A stretch of 42,404 nucleotides of DNA, from the NCBI RefSeq assembly GCF_000732635.1, contig NZ_JPMD01000018.1, forward strand, positions 1 to 42,404, written 5' to 3'. The first letter of the stretch is position 1, and each line of letters begins with the position of its first letter. Below the pieces are notes generated by a model. The model ran no database searches, had not been told where the DNA came from, and was given only the letters and a program-made list of their open reading frames with translations. The DNA comes from Clostridium sulfidigenes (GTDB lineage Bacteria; Bacillota; Clostridia; Clostridiales; Clostridiaceae). The translations under genes and the position numbers were made by a program. Below are positions 17,785 through 26,734 of this stretch, piece after piece.

Positions 17785-19239
17785 ATGGGAAAGGTTTATT
17801 TAATTGGAGGTGGTCCAGGATCACCAGACTTAATAACATTAAGAGCTATAAAGGTTTTAAGAGAATGTACAGCTATACTTTATGACAGATTATCTGGTTC
17901 TGAAATATTAAAATATGTAAATAGAGATGCAAAACTTTATTATTGTGGAAAAGAGCCAGGATGTCACTATAAAACTCAGGAAGAGATTAATGATACCTTA
18001 GTTAAATTAGCAAAAGAAGGGCATATTGTAGGAAGAATTAAAGGTGGAGATCCATATATATTTGGTCGTGGTGGTGAAGAAGCTTTGGCTCTAATAGATG
18101 AAAATATTGATTTTGAAGTAGTACCAGGTATAACTTCACCTATTGCAGCACTCAATTATGGTGGCATACCTGTAACTCATAGGAAGATTGCCCAGAGTTT
18201 TCATGTCTTTACAGCTAAAAGTGCAGCTGGTTTAAACTTAGATTTTGAAACTATAGCTAAATTAAAGGGTACTTTAATTTTTATGATGGGTTATGAACAA
18301 TTAGGAGGCATTTGCGACGGCCTTATTACTGCTGGATTAAGAGAAGAAACTCCAGTAGCTCTCGTAATGAGTGGAACTACCTCTAATCAAAAGAAAGCAG
18401 TAGGAACTTTAAAAGATATAACTGAAATAGCAAAGGAAAAGGGCATATCAAATCCATCTATCATTGTAGTGGGAGAAGTAGTTAAATTCAATGATAAGTT
18501 GAATTGGTTTGAGAAGTTACCTCTATTTGGAAGAAATATTTGCATAACTAGGAGTAAAGCTCAAAGCAGGGAAATTGGCGATGAACTATCTAAATTAGGA
18601 GCTTCAGTTACAGAAATAAATTCTATTGCAATAGAACCTAATCCTGAAAGTATTAAAGCTATTGAAAATAAATTAGAAGACTATAAGTATATATTATTAA
18701 CTAGTATTAATGGAGTTGAAATGCTATTTAATGCATTATACCATAACAGTATAGATATAAGAAAAATTAAAGGTGAGTTTGTTTCTATAGGAGATGCTAC
18801 TACTAAAGCTTTAAAAGCTAAGGGAATAATTCCAACTTTAACAGCAGAGGAGTTTACTGGTGAAGGTTTATTTAAAGCTATAGAACTAAAGGTTTCCTTA
18901 GGAGATAAGATATTAATTCCACGCTCAAAAAAGGGGAGAGACTATATTGTAAATGAACTTCGAAATATTGGAGCTGAGGTAGATGATATACCAGTATATG
19001 ACACAGTTATTGGTGAAAACCCTAATATAGTTTCTTTTGATAATTGTGATACAGTTGTATTTACTAGTCCTAGCACCGTAGAAAATATGATTACTTTAGT
19101 TGGAATAGATAAGGTAAAAGAAAAATCAATTATATCAATAGGACCTATTACTTCAAAGGCATTAAACATTCATCAATTATCCTATACACAATGTGATAAA
19201 ATTGGAACTCAAGGTATTATAGATACCTTAATAAAATAA
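17785..19239 (+). CDS. cobA/hemD: Fused uroporphyrinogen-III C-methyltransferase / uroporphyrinogen-III synthase
   Basis: A natural two-domain fusion of 484 residues. The N-terminal half (about 1-240) is the SAM-dependent SUMT that converts uroporphyrinogen III to precorrin-2: VYLIGGGPGSPDLITLRA, YDRLSG, RIKGGDPYIFGRGGEE and VVPGITSPIAA. The C-terminal half (about 250-484) is uroporphyrinogen-III synthase, with ICITRSKAQS at its start, and VFTSPSTVENM and SIGPITSKAL near its end. The fusion is known in clostridia. It channels uroporphyrinogen III toward corrinoids or siroheme, in line with B12 control of the operon. An AGGAGG site lies 5 bases before the ATG. Confidence 0.96.
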   Translation: MGKVYLIGGGPGSPDLITLRAIKVLRECTAILYDRLSGSEILKYVNRDAKLYYCGKEPGCHYKTQEEINDTLVKLAKEGHIVGRIKGGDPYIFGRGGEEALALIDENIDFEVVPGITSPIAALNYGGIPVTHRKIAQSFHVFTAKSAAGLNLDFETIAKLKGTLIFMMGYEQLGGICDGLITAGLREETPVALVMSGTTSNQKKAVGTLKDITEIAKEKGISNPSIIVVGEVVKFNDKLNWFEKLPLFGRNICITRSKAQSREIGDELSKLGASVTEINSIAIEPNPESIKAIENKLEDYKYILLTSINGVEMLFNALYHNSIDIRKIKGEFVSIGDATTKALKAKGIIPTLTAEEFTGEGLFKAIELKVSLGDKILIPRSKKGRDYIVNELRNIGAEVDDIPVYDTVIGENPNIVSFDNCDTVVFTSPSTVENMITLVGIDKVKEKSIISIGPITSKALNIHQLSYTQCDKIGTQGIIDTLIK

Positions 19240-19269
19240 ATTTTTTAAAGACTGAAAGGTAGGTGTATC

Positions 19270-19323
19270 ATGCCTTGCATTAATAGGCCATGTTTATTAT
19301 GTTCAAAAGATATAGAAGATTAA
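19270..19323 (+). CDS. 17-codon ORF overlapping the hemB start
   Basis: The only good ribosome site between cobA/hemD and hemB (AAAGGTAGG, 19254-19262) is spaced for the ATG at 19270, which opens a 17-residue peptide with three cysteines (MPCINRPCLLCSKDIED). It ends 24 bases inside hemB in another frame. hemB itself has no recognisable ribosome site. This looks like a translation-coupling or regulatory leader ORF, but it could be fortuitous. Confidence 0.4.
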   Translation: MPCINRPCLLCSKDIED

Positions 19324-20264
19324 GAGAAACTAGTGCAATAAGAGATATGGTACGTGAAACTATTTTAAATAGTAATGATTTTATATACCCAATTTTTGTG
19401 GTTGAAGGAGAAAATATTAAAGAAGAGATTCCATCTCTGGTAGGGAATTACCACTGGTCTTTAGATAGATTACCAGAAGTTATAGATGAAGTTATTGCTG
19501 CAGGAGTAAAAGGTATAATCTTATTTGGACTTCCGGATGAGAAGGATGAAATTGCTTCTTCAGCTTTCTGTGAAGAGGGTATAGTTCAAAGAGCAATAAG
19601 AAAAGTCAAAGAAATCTCTAAGGAATTATTTGTTATTACCGATGTATGCATGTGTCAATACACTTCTCACGGTCATTGTGGAGTTATTAAAAATGAGAGA
19701 GTAGATAATGATGAAACCTTAAAGTACTTAGCTAAGATTGCACTTTCGCATGCTAAAGCTGGAGCTGACATGATTGCACCTTCAGATATGATGGATGGTA
19801 GAGTTAAAGCCATAAGAGATATCTTAGATGAAAACGGATTTAAGCATATATCTATAATGAGTTATAGTGCAAAATATAGTTCTGCTATGTATGGTCCTTT
19901 TAGAGCAGCTGCAAATTCAGCTCCTCAATTTGGAGATAGAAGCAGCTATCAAATGGATCCTGCTAATGGTAAGGAAGCTATGAGAGAAATCGCAGCTGAT
20001 ATTGAAGAAGGTGCTGATATAGTAATGGTTAAACCAGCTATATTATATTTAGACATAATAAAAGAGGCCAGTATGACTTTTAATATGCCTATAGCTGCCT
20101 ACAATGTCAGTGGAGAATATGCTATGATAAAAAATGCAGGAGAAAATGGATTAATTGATGAAAAAAGAGCTGCTCTTGAAATGTTAATTTCAATAAAAAG
20201 AGCTGGTGCTAAATTAATTATCACTTACTATGCATTAGAAGCAAGTAAATGGATTAAAGAATAA
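19299..20264 (+). CDS. hemB: Delta-aminolevulinic acid dehydratase (porphobilinogen synthase)
   Basis: Condenses two 5-aminolevulinate molecules to porphobilinogen. Two in-frame ATGs exist, 19290 and 19299; the latter gives the usual start MFKRYRRLRE and 321 residues. The active-site cysteine cluster DVCMCQYTSHGHCG marks the zinc-type enzyme. The two Schiff-base lysines are in SYSAKYSSAMYGPFR and MVKPAILYLD. It is the last gene of the riboswitch operon and is closed by a strong terminator. Its substrate comes from hemA-hemL 14 kb away. Translation may depend on the overlapping 17-codon ORF. Confidence 0.96.
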   Translation: MFKRYRRLRETSAIRDMVRETILNSNDFIYPIFVVEGENIKEEIPSLVGNYHWSLDRLPEVIDEVIAAGVKGIILFGLPDEKDEIASSAFCEEGIVQRAIRKVKEISKELFVITDVCMCQYTSHGHCGVIKNERVDNDETLKYLAKIALSHAKAGADMIAPSDMMDGRVKAIRDILDENGFKHISIMSYSAKYSSAMYGPFRAAANSAPQFGDRSSYQMDPANGKEAMREIAADIEEGADIVMVKPAILYLDIIKEASMTFNMPIAAYNVSGEYAMIKNAGENGLIDEKRAALEMLISIKRAGAKLIITYYALEASKWIKE

Positions 20265-20277
20265 ATAGATTTAACAT

Positions 20278-20313
20278 AAAAACTCATTGTAATAAAGCAA
20301 TGAGTTTTTTTAT
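20278..20313 (+). terminator. Terminator of the corrinoid/tetrapyrrole operon
   Basis: AAAAACTCATTG pairs with CAATGAGTTTTT, followed by more T. It lies just past hemB. Confidence 0.9.
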
Positions 20314-20396
20314 ACCACAATAATTAGAAATCAGAATTTAGAGATTTGGTATAATGAATAATTTTAAAACAAAATTCATATTTATAAATTATATCA

Positions 20397-20425
20397 TTGA
20401 TTGTATAAAATTTTAGCAGTATAAT
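20397..20425 (+). promoter_or_regulatory. Promoter of the aminopeptidase gene
   Basis: TTGATT, a 17-base spacer and TATAAT, 42 bases before the start codon. Confidence 0.75.
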
Positions 20426-20466
20426 AGGTTTAGATGTTTATTAGTAGAAAATAGGGGTGAATATGG

Positions 20467-22245
20467 ATGAATGTTAAAGAAAAAATTGAAAGCCTAAGAA
20501 GGGCTATGAAGGAAAATCAATTATCAGCTTACATTATTCCTAGTTTTGATTCTCATCAAAGTGAATATGTAGCTGAATACTTCAAAGCTAGAGCATGGAT
20601 TTCAGGCTTTACAGGTTCAGCAGGAACTGTAGTGGTAACTCTTAATAGAGCAATACTATGGGCAGATGGTCGTTATTATATTCAAGCTGAAAAGCAACTA
20701 TCTGGTACAGGAATAGAGCTTTTTAAAATGGGACAACCTAAGGTTCCTACTTTCACAGAATTTCTAAAAAAAGAACTTAATCCAGGAGATATAGTTGGTT
20801 TTGATGGTTCTGTAATGCCTATTGGAATATATAAAACTATGACAGAAACATTTAAAAGCAGAAAAATAAAAATAAATCCAGAAAAGGATTTAATATCTCC
20901 AATTTGGAGTGATAGGCCAGCTATGCCTAATACAAAGGTGTTTCTTCATGATGTTAAATTTGCAGGTAAATCAGCATCAGAAAAACTTGCTATTATTCGT
21001 GAAAAGATGAAGGAAATAGGGGCTGAATATTACGTATTAAGTTCCTTAGATGATATCGCTTGGACATTAAATATTAGGGGAAATGATGTAGAAAGCAGTC
21101 CTGTAACAATATCTTATTTATTAATTAGCATGGATTCTGTTAAGTTTTTCATAGATAATAATAAATTAACTGATGAAGTTATATCCAATCTAAAGGCTTC
21201 TTCTGTAGATATATTAAAGTATAATGAGATATTCAATAACTTAAAAGAACTTAAAGATACATCTATATTATTTGATCCAAATAAAACTAATGTGAAAATT
21301 CTTACCTCATTAAATGAATCTATTTCTAAAATCGAAAAAAGAAATATAACTACAGATTTAAAAGCTATAAAGAATGAAGTTGAAAGAAGTAACTTTAGAA
21401 ACTGTACTATAAAAGATGGAGTTGCTATGGTTAAGTTTATAAAGTACTTAAAAGAAAATGTAGGTAAAGAAGAAATATCTGAGATGTCAGCCACAGATAC
21501 TCTAATTAAATTGAGAAGTGAACAAGAGTATTTTGTTGAACCAAGTTTTTCAACTATAGCTGCCTATAAAGAGCATGCTGCCATGATGCATTATTCTGCT
21601 ACGCCAGAAAGTAATTATATTTTAAAGCCAGAAGGGTTATTCTTAGTGGATTCAGGTGGACAATATTATGATGGAACTACAGATATAACAAGAACCATAG
21701 TTCTGGGTGAATTGACCGAAGAAGAAAGAAGAGACTTTACTCTTGTAGTTAAGAGTAATTTAGCTTTAACTATGGCTAAGTTCTTATATGGGGCTACTGG
21801 ATCTAATTTAGATATTATTGCAAGAACACCACTTTGGGAAGCAGGAATTGACTATAAATGTGGAACTGGTCATGGCGTTGGATTCTTTCTTAATGTTCAT
21901 GAAGGACCACAAAACTTCTCACAAGCTCCTAATACAGTAGTATTTGAAGAAGGAATGAATGTTACAAATGAACCTGGTGTATATAAAGAAGGTAAGCATG
22001 GTATTAGAATAGAGAATTTACTATTTGTTACTAAAGACAATGAAACAGAATATGGGGGACAATTTATGAAGTTTGATGTAGCTACCTATTGTCCTATAGA
22101 TTTAGATGGTATAAAAATAGATATGCTTACAGAAAAGGAAAAATTATTCTTAAATAATTATCATAAAGAAGTATATAAATTGCTATCACCTTATCTAAAT
22201 ACAGAAGAAAAAGAATTTTTGAAGAAAGAAACTAGAGAAGTTTAA
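20467..22245 (+). CDS. M24B-family Xaa-Pro aminopeptidase (aminopeptidase P)
   Basis: A 592-aa cytosolic dimetal peptidase that removes an N-terminal residue preceding proline. It has the long, eukaryote-like APP1 layout: two creatinase-type N-terminal domains (about 1-130 and 135-300), the pita-bread M24 catalytic domain (about 310-525) and a short C-terminal domain. Metal-ligand regions are LVDSGGQYYDGTTDITRT, GTGHGVGFFLNVHEGP and NEPGVYKEGKHGIRIENL. The first domain begins MKENQLSAYIIPSFDSHQSEY, typical of this branch. The ATG at 20467 has an AGGGGTGA site; an ATG four bases earlier gives only four codons. No signal peptide. Monocistronic. Confidence 0.95.
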   Translation: MNVKEKIESLRRAMKENQLSAYIIPSFDSHQSEYVAEYFKARAWISGFTGSAGTVVVTLNRAILWADGRYYIQAEKQLSGTGIELFKMGQPKVPTFTEFLKKELNPGDIVGFDGSVMPIGIYKTMTETFKSRKIKINPEKDLISPIWSDRPAMPNTKVFLHDVKFAGKSASEKLAIIREKMKEIGAEYYVLSSLDDIAWTLNIRGNDVESSPVTISYLLISMDSVKFFIDNNKLTDEVISNLKASSVDILKYNEIFNNLKELKDTSILFDPNKTNVKILTSLNESISKIEKRNITTDLKAIKNEVERSNFRNCTIKDGVAMVKFIKYLKENVGKEEISEMSATDTLIKLRSEQEYFVEPSFSTIAAYKEHAAMMHYSATPESNYILKPEGLFLVDSGGQYYDGTTDITRTIVLGELTEEERRDFTLVVKSNLALTMAKFLYGATGSNLDIIARTPLWEAGIDYKCGTGHGVGFFLNVHEGPQNFSQAPNTVVFEEGMNVTNEPGVYKEGKHGIRIENLLFVTKDNETEYGGQFMKFDVATYCPIDLDGIKIDMLTEKEKLFLNNYHKEVYKLLSPYLNTEEKEFLKKETREV

Positions 22246-22279
22246 ACTTGTATTACAAATTATTGTTTCATAACAAAAC

Positions 22280-22316
22280 AAAAATCATCTCTACATAATA
22301 GGGATGATTTTTATTA
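22280..22316 (+). terminator. Terminator of the aminopeptidase gene
   Basis: AAATCATCTCT pairs with AGGGATGATTT (one G-U) around ACATAAT, then TTATT. Confidence 0.8.
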
Positions 22317-22329
22317 TAGCATTTTAATA

Positions 22330-22413
22330 TTATAGCATTTTAACTATTCCGGATATTATAATTAGTAACATACCTATAAACAAATAACTGAACATATTAG
22401 AATCACGGTTCAT
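22330..22413 (-). CDS. 27-aa membrane microprotein (candidate)
   Basis: A very short ORF in the 366-base gap between the aminopeptidase gene and nfeD. The peptide is MNRDSNMF followed by SYLFIGMLLIIISGIVKML: a polar, charged N-terminus and one membrane-spanning helix covering the rest. Support: a GGAGG ribosome site with 7-base spacing to the ATG, and a composition ideal for a single-span membrane peptide. Against: the length, and no clear promoter. Functions of such peptides range from subunit-like partners of membrane complexes to toxins of type I systems. I cannot choose between these. Confidence 0.55.
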   Translation of the reverse strand: MNRDSNMFSYLFIGMLLIIISGIVKML

Positions 22414-22611
22414 GGCAATACCTCCAAACTTACTGGTGTTTATATGTACACTTATAATATATACGCTATATAGGTGGAAAAAATACCTAATTAAATAATA
22501 TAAAAAAATATAATATTTTACTATAATGTGATATAATTATACTTAATACACAAGCATATAATAATTTATATATGCTTGTTAATATTATTTAAATTTGAGA
22601 GGTGATATTTA

Positions 22612-23043
22612 ATGGATTTAAACTGGATTTGGTTTGGATTACTTATTTTTGTAATAGTTGTAGATATAACTACAAGTAGTTTTACCTTTTCATGGTTAGG
22701 GTTAGGATTTATTCCTGCTTTTATTGCAGGATATTTTGTAGACTTTACTACACAAATATGGATTGCTTTAATACTAGGAACTATTGCAATTATATTTGGA
22801 TTAAAGGTGTCTAAAAAATATATTAACGTAAATCTACCAACTGAAAAACCATTGGTTGGCAAGTATGAAGATAGAGAGTTTGTATCTGAAGTTAAATTAG
22901 AAAGTAATAGGGAATGTAGAATAAAAGTTAACGAAGTTTATTGGACAGCTAGAAATATAGGTGAAGATATAAATATTGGTGATACTTTTAAGGTGTTAAA
23001 AATTGAAAATAATAAATTGATAATTAAAAAAGGAGTGATTTAA
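22612..23043 (+). CDS. NfeD-like membrane protein
   Basis: The 143-aa protein has two or three N-terminal hydrophobic helices (about 5-25, 28-45 and 50-67) and a C-terminal soluble OB-fold domain (about 80-143) of the NfeD type, with the typical V..D.EFVSEVKLES..., GEDINIGDTFKVLKIENN and a short terminal strand. This is the short (NfeD1b) form without the protease domain. The stop codon is immediately followed by the ATG of the SPFH gene, the standard NfeD-SPFH pairing linked to membrane microdomain organisation. A GAGAGGTGA site precedes the ATG. Confidence 0.92.
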   Translation: MDLNWIWFGLLIFVIVVDITTSSFTFSWLGLGFIPAFIAGYFVDFTTQIWIALILGTIAIIFGLKVSKKYINVNLPTEKPLVGKYEDREFVSEVKLESNRECRIKVNEVYWTARNIGEDINIGDTFKVLKIENNKLIIKKGVI

Positions 23044-23985
23044 ATGGAATTAGTAATTGGTGTTTTAGTCATACTATTTGTAGTTCTAGTCATCATAATT
23101 TCATCAGTTAAAGTAGTTAACACTGGTTCTAACTATGTTATGGAGAGGTTTGGTCAATTTTATAAGGTGTTAGAACCTGGCTGGCACTTAACAATACCTT
23201 TTGTGGACTTTATTAGGAAGAAAGTATCTGTTAAACAACAAATACTTGATATACCACCACAAAACGTAATAACTAAAGATAATGTTAATATTTCTGTAGA
23301 TAACGTTATATTTTATCAAGTTTTAAGTGCAAAGGATGCAGTTTATAACATAGAAAACTATGTTCAAGGTATAATGTATTCCACTATAACTAATATGAGA
23401 AATATTTTAGGTGATATGACTCTAGATGAAGTATTAGCAGGAAGGGACCTTATAAACTCAAAATTATTACAAATCGTTGATAATGTTACTGATGCTTATG
23501 GAATTAAGTTATTGTCTGTAGAAATTAAAAATATTGTACCTCCATCAGAAATTCAACAGGCTATGGAAAAACAAATGAGAGCTGAAAGAGATAAGAGGGC
23601 TATGATTCTCCAAGCAGAAGGATCAAGACAATCAGAAATTGAAAAAGCTGAAGGAGAAAAGAGAAGTAAAATACTTGCTGCTGAAGCGGAAAAAGAAGCA
23701 AATATTAGAAGAGCAGAAGGATTAAAAGAATCTCAATTACTAGAGGCAGAAGGTAAAGCAAAAGCTATTGAAAAAATTTCAGAAGCAGAAGCAGAAGCGA
23801 TAAGAAGAGTAAATGAAGCGATAATTCAATCAGGAACTAATGAAACTGTTATAGCTTTAAAACAAGTTGAAGCTCTTAAAGAAATGGCTAATAATCCTGC
23901 TAACAAGCTTATATTACCAAATGAAACACTATCTTCTCTTGGAAGTATCGCAGCTATTGGTGAAATGTTAAAAAATAATAAATAG
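23044..23985 (+). CDS. SPFH/band 7 (stomatin-like, QmcA-type) membrane protein
   Basis: 313-aa protein with one N-terminal hydrophobic segment (about 2-23), an SPFH domain (about 24-175: YVMERFGQFYKVLEPGWH, LDIPPQNVITKDNVNISVD, LGDMTLDEVLAGRD, GIKLLSVEIKNIVPP) and a long alanine/glutamate-rich coiled coil (about 175-265) with AEGEKRSK-like repeats. These proteins form large oligomeric rings that organise membrane domains and modulate membrane proteases. It is the partner of the adjacent NfeD. The ribosome site (AAAGGAGTG) lies within the end of the NfeD gene. Confidence 0.95.
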   Translation: MELVIGVLVILFVVLVIIISSVKVVNTGSNYVMERFGQFYKVLEPGWHLTIPFVDFIRKKVSVKQQILDIPPQNVITKDNVNISVDNVIFYQVLSAKDAVYNIENYVQGIMYSTITNMRNILGDMTLDEVLAGRDLINSKLLQIVDNVTDAYGIKLLSVEIKNIVPPSEIQQAMEKQMRAERDKRAMILQAEGSRQSEIEKAEGEKRSKILAAEAEKEANIRRAEGLKESQLLEAEGKAKAIEKISEAEAEAIRRVNEAIIQSGTNETVIALKQVEALKEMANNPANKLILPNETLSSLGSIAAIGEMLKNNK

Positions 23986-23988
23986 TAA

Positions 23989-24027
23989 TAAAACAAAGCA
24001 TTAGGATACACCCTAATGCTTTGTTTT
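23989..24027 (+). terminator. Terminator of the nfeD-SPFH operon
   Basis: A 16-bp stem, AACAAAGCATTAGG with its complement around ATACA, ending in TTTT. Confidence 0.85.
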
Positions 24028-24173
24028 ATATATAAATAATCACAATATCTATATTAAAATGTTGAAATTATTAAATAAATATTGTAAAAAATTCTATATT
24101 AGCATATACTCTTAATACAGTGAAATGAGAAAGTTTATATAAATATATAATTTAAAAGGTAGGTGAAAATTTT

Positions 24174-24647
24174 ATGAATAATTTAAACATTGATTTAGAC
24201 TTAATGTTAGAGCTTAGCTTATCAGAAACAAGAGGTGAAGGGGAATGTTATTTAAACTTAAATGATGGTGAATTTTCTTACATTCCTCAAAGTATTATAG
24301 AAGCATTAAAGGATGAATCCAAATTTGATAAACTTGAAAGTTGGGAAAAGGAATTAGCTACGGAAGCAGAAGATGTTACTATGAACTATAGTGATAATTA
24401 TCTTTATATTCCACTAATAGATGAAAGTATATTAGTGAATTCCATGAAAAGCTACTTAGATACTTTAAGTCCTAATGACAAAAATGAAATTTATAGTAAG
24501 GTTGATTGGTCAAATCCTCTATTAACTTTTAATAGAGTTTTAATTAATAAAGACAAATTAGATGAATTTTATACCTTTAGAGATGAATTTTTAATTAATC
24601 ATTTAATTGATTGGTTAAAAGAGAATAACATAAGTGTAGTTAAATAG
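24174..24647 (+). CDS. UPF0158 family protein
   Basis: A 157-aa soluble acidic protein. The pattern (GECYLNLNDGEFSYIPQ near residues 24-40, a tail-side segment with NSMKSYLDTL, then FNRVLINKDKLDEFYTFRDEF and a closing LIDWLKENNI) fits the UPF0158 family, which has no established function. Good ribosome site (AAAGGTAGGTG). It stands alone between the nfeD-SPFH operon and the convergent asnB, with terminators on both sides. Confidence 0.8.
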   Translation: MNNLNIDLDLMLELSLSETRGEGECYLNLNDGEFSYIPQSIIEALKDESKFDKLESWEKELATEAEDVTMNYSDNYLYIPLIDESILVNSMKSYLDTLSPNDKNEIYSKVDWSNPLLTFNRVLINKDKLDEFYTFRDEFLINHLIDWLKENNISVVK

Positions 24648-24663
24648 TTTTATAATACAAATA

Positions 24664-24701
24664 AAAAGACGTAGAATTCTTATTAGAGTTCTACGTCTTT
24701 A
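24664..24701. terminator. Bidirectional terminator
   Basis: AAAGACGTAGAA and its complement around an 11-base loop, between the convergent UPF0158 gene and asnB. Confidence 0.85.
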
Positions 24702-24704
24702 ATC

Positions 24705-26570
24705 TTAATCTAGAAAAGGAGTTTCTCTTTCTATATATACTTTATGCCAAATTAAGAATATAAGTATTGTCCAAATCTTTCTACTTAAGTCAAATGGACC
24801 CTTTCTATGATCTTCTACTAATTTAATAGCAGCAGCTTTATTTACAAATTCATCAGCGTTACTATTTTTTATTATGTCCATAGCCCATTGATAAAGTTCA
24901 TCCTTAAGCCATAATCTTATTGGAACTGGGTATCCTAGTTTTTTTCTATCTAGAGCAGTTAAGAATGGTAATTCTGATTTAAAAGACTCTCTTAATAAGT
25001 ATTTTGTTACATGACCATTGATTTTTTCATCTGCAGTGAGCTTTGAAGCAACTTTAAACACTTCTTTATCTAGGAATGGTACCCTAAGCTCTAAAGAATG
25101 AGCCATAGTCATTCTATCGGCTTTAACAAGGATATCTCCTGTAAGCCATGTATTAAAATCTACAAACTGCATTTGAGTAATAGGGTCATACTGAGCAGCT
25201 CTATCATAGATATCATTCATAGATCGCTTAATTGTATATTTTGACTCATACTTATTAAGTATTCCTTCTTTTTCATCATCTAAGAAGATTTTTGCATTAC
25301 CCACATAACGCTCTCTCATAGGAGTACAGCCTCTATCAATAAAGCTTTTTCCTCTTGTTCCTTCTGGTATAAGGGATGCACCAGATTTTAAGGCTTTCTT
25401 TAAGAAGCCAGGTACATAATCAAACATTTTTAACGAATTAGGTTCATGGTAAATAGTATATCCACCAAATACCTCGTCAGCGCCTTCTCCAGATAAAATA
25501 ACTGTAACATGCTTAGCTGCTTCTTTTGCTATAAAATAAAGTGGTATAGCTGCAGGGTCTGCTACGGGTTCATCCATATGCCAAATTATTTTAGGTAATT
25601 CATTGGCAAATTCTTCATAAGAAACTATTTTACTTATGTTTTCTAGCCCTAGTTTATCAGCTGATTCTCTAGCTAAATCAATTTCACTATATCCATTTCG
25701 GTCAAAACCTATGGTAAAGGTCTTTAAGTCCGGCATGTGTTTTTTTGCTAAAGCAGTTACTACAGTAGAATCAATCCCACCTGATAAGAAAGATGCAACA
25801 GGAACCTCAGATTGCATATGCAGTTCAACGGAATCTTCTATGGCCTTACGAATTTCTTCCATCTTTTCATCTTTAGGTCCTGGAGTAGGGTTAAACTTGA
25901 TCGAATAATAGCAACTTATTTCATGAGCTTTACCTAATTCTTTCTTTATAATATGACCTGGTTTTAAAACCTTTATATCCTTTAGTAGAGTTTTAGGTTC
26001 AGGTACAAATTGGAATGTAAGATAGTCATGAAGTGCTCCATTATCAATATCAACACAGTCGCTATCTGGATTAGCATGAAAACTCTTAAGCTCAGAAGCT
26101 ACATAAAGTCCAGTTTCATTTTCTGTATAATAAAATGGCTTTATTCCAAATGGATCTCTTCCACCTAAGAATACTTTTTTCTTTCTATCCCAAATAATAA
26201 ATGAGAACATTCCTCTAAGTTTCTCAACAAACTTATCTCCTAAATGAGTATATAATGTAGCTATTACTTCTACCTCTGAGTTAGTAGTAAAACTATAGCC
26301 TTCTTTTATTAATTCATCTCTTAAAGATATATAATTATATATTTCTCCATTAAAAACTATTTCTAATTCATCCTTATAAGAGTAGGGTTGAATTCCGTTT
26401 GCCAAATCAAGAATACTTAGTCTTTTAAAACCTAAATAAACATTTTCGTCCATATACTCTCCATCTTGAGTTGGGCCTCTATGTTTAATAACTTCTCTCA
26501 TATCACGAAGAGTTTCTTTCTTTTCTTCTAGTATTTTAGAATTGCTAAAAAACGTTACAAATCCGCACAT
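24705..26570 (-). CDS. asnB: Asparagine synthase (glutamine-hydrolysing)
   Basis: The 621-aa protein makes asparagine from aspartate, ATP and glutamine. Cys2 is the amidotransferase nucleophile of the N-terminal Ntn domain, with KHRGPTQDGEY (29-39), IVFNGEIYNY (71-80) and NSEVEV (97-102). The synthetase half carries the PP-loop SGGIDS (263-268) and LSGEGADEVFGGY. The length matches the longer AsnB form of Bacillus and Clostridium. AAGGAGG site before the ATG, with a TTGATT-17-TAAAAT promoter upstream. I looked for a T-box leader, common for amino-acid genes in this group, and did not find one. Confidence 0.96.
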   Translation of the reverse strand: MCGFVTFFSNSKILEEKKETLRDMREVIKHRGPTQDGEYMDENVYLGFKRLSILDLANGIQPYSYKDELEIVFNGEIYNYISLRDELIKEGYSFTTNSEVEVIATLYTHLGDKFVEKLRGMFSFIIWDRKKKVFLGGRDPFGIKPFYYTENETGLYVASELKSFHANPDSDCVDIDNGALHDYLTFQFVPEPKTLLKDIKVLKPGHIIKKELGKAHEISCYYSIKFNPTPGPKDEKMEEIRKAIEDSVELHMQSEVPVASFLSGGIDSTVVTALAKKHMPDLKTFTIGFDRNGYSEIDLARESADKLGLENISKIVSYEEFANELPKIIWHMDEPVADPAAIPLYFIAKEAAKHVTVILSGEGADEVFGGYTIYHEPNSLKMFDYVPGFLKKALKSGASLIPEGTRGKSFIDRGCTPMRERYVGNAKIFLDDEKEGILNKYESKYTIKRSMNDIYDRAAQYDPITQMQFVDFNTWLTGDILVKADRMTMAHSLELRVPFLDKEVFKVASKLTADEKINGHVTKYLLRESFKSELPFLTALDRKKLGYPVPIRLWLKDELYQWAMDIIKNSNADEFVNKAAAIKLVEDHRKGPFDLSRKIWTILIFLIWHKVYIERETPFLD

Positions 26571-26605
26571 CGATAATCCTCCTTAGTGTTTATACACATA
26601 AAAAT

Positions 26606-26634
26606 ATTTTACAATATATATCTATCTTAATCAA
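26606..26634 (-). promoter_or_regulatory. asnB promoter
   Basis: On the minus strand TTGATT, a 17-base spacer, TAAAAT, about 36 bases before the start codon. Confidence 0.6.
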
Positions 26635-26705
26635 TATATTCATTATTATATAATTAGTAGTACCTAACTATTATTTCTATCACATAGTATACCATATTTC
26701 TACAT

Positions 26706-26734
26706 GAAAAGTTATATAAGTTGGATAACTTTTC
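26706..26734. repeat. Inverted repeat between asnB and the MEDS-like gene
   Basis: GAAAAGTTAT and ATAACTTTTC form a perfect 10-bp inverted repeat with a 9-base loop. It lies upstream of both divergent genes, so an operator is possible. I see nothing else in this 300-base gap besides the asnB promoter. Confidence 0.45.
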
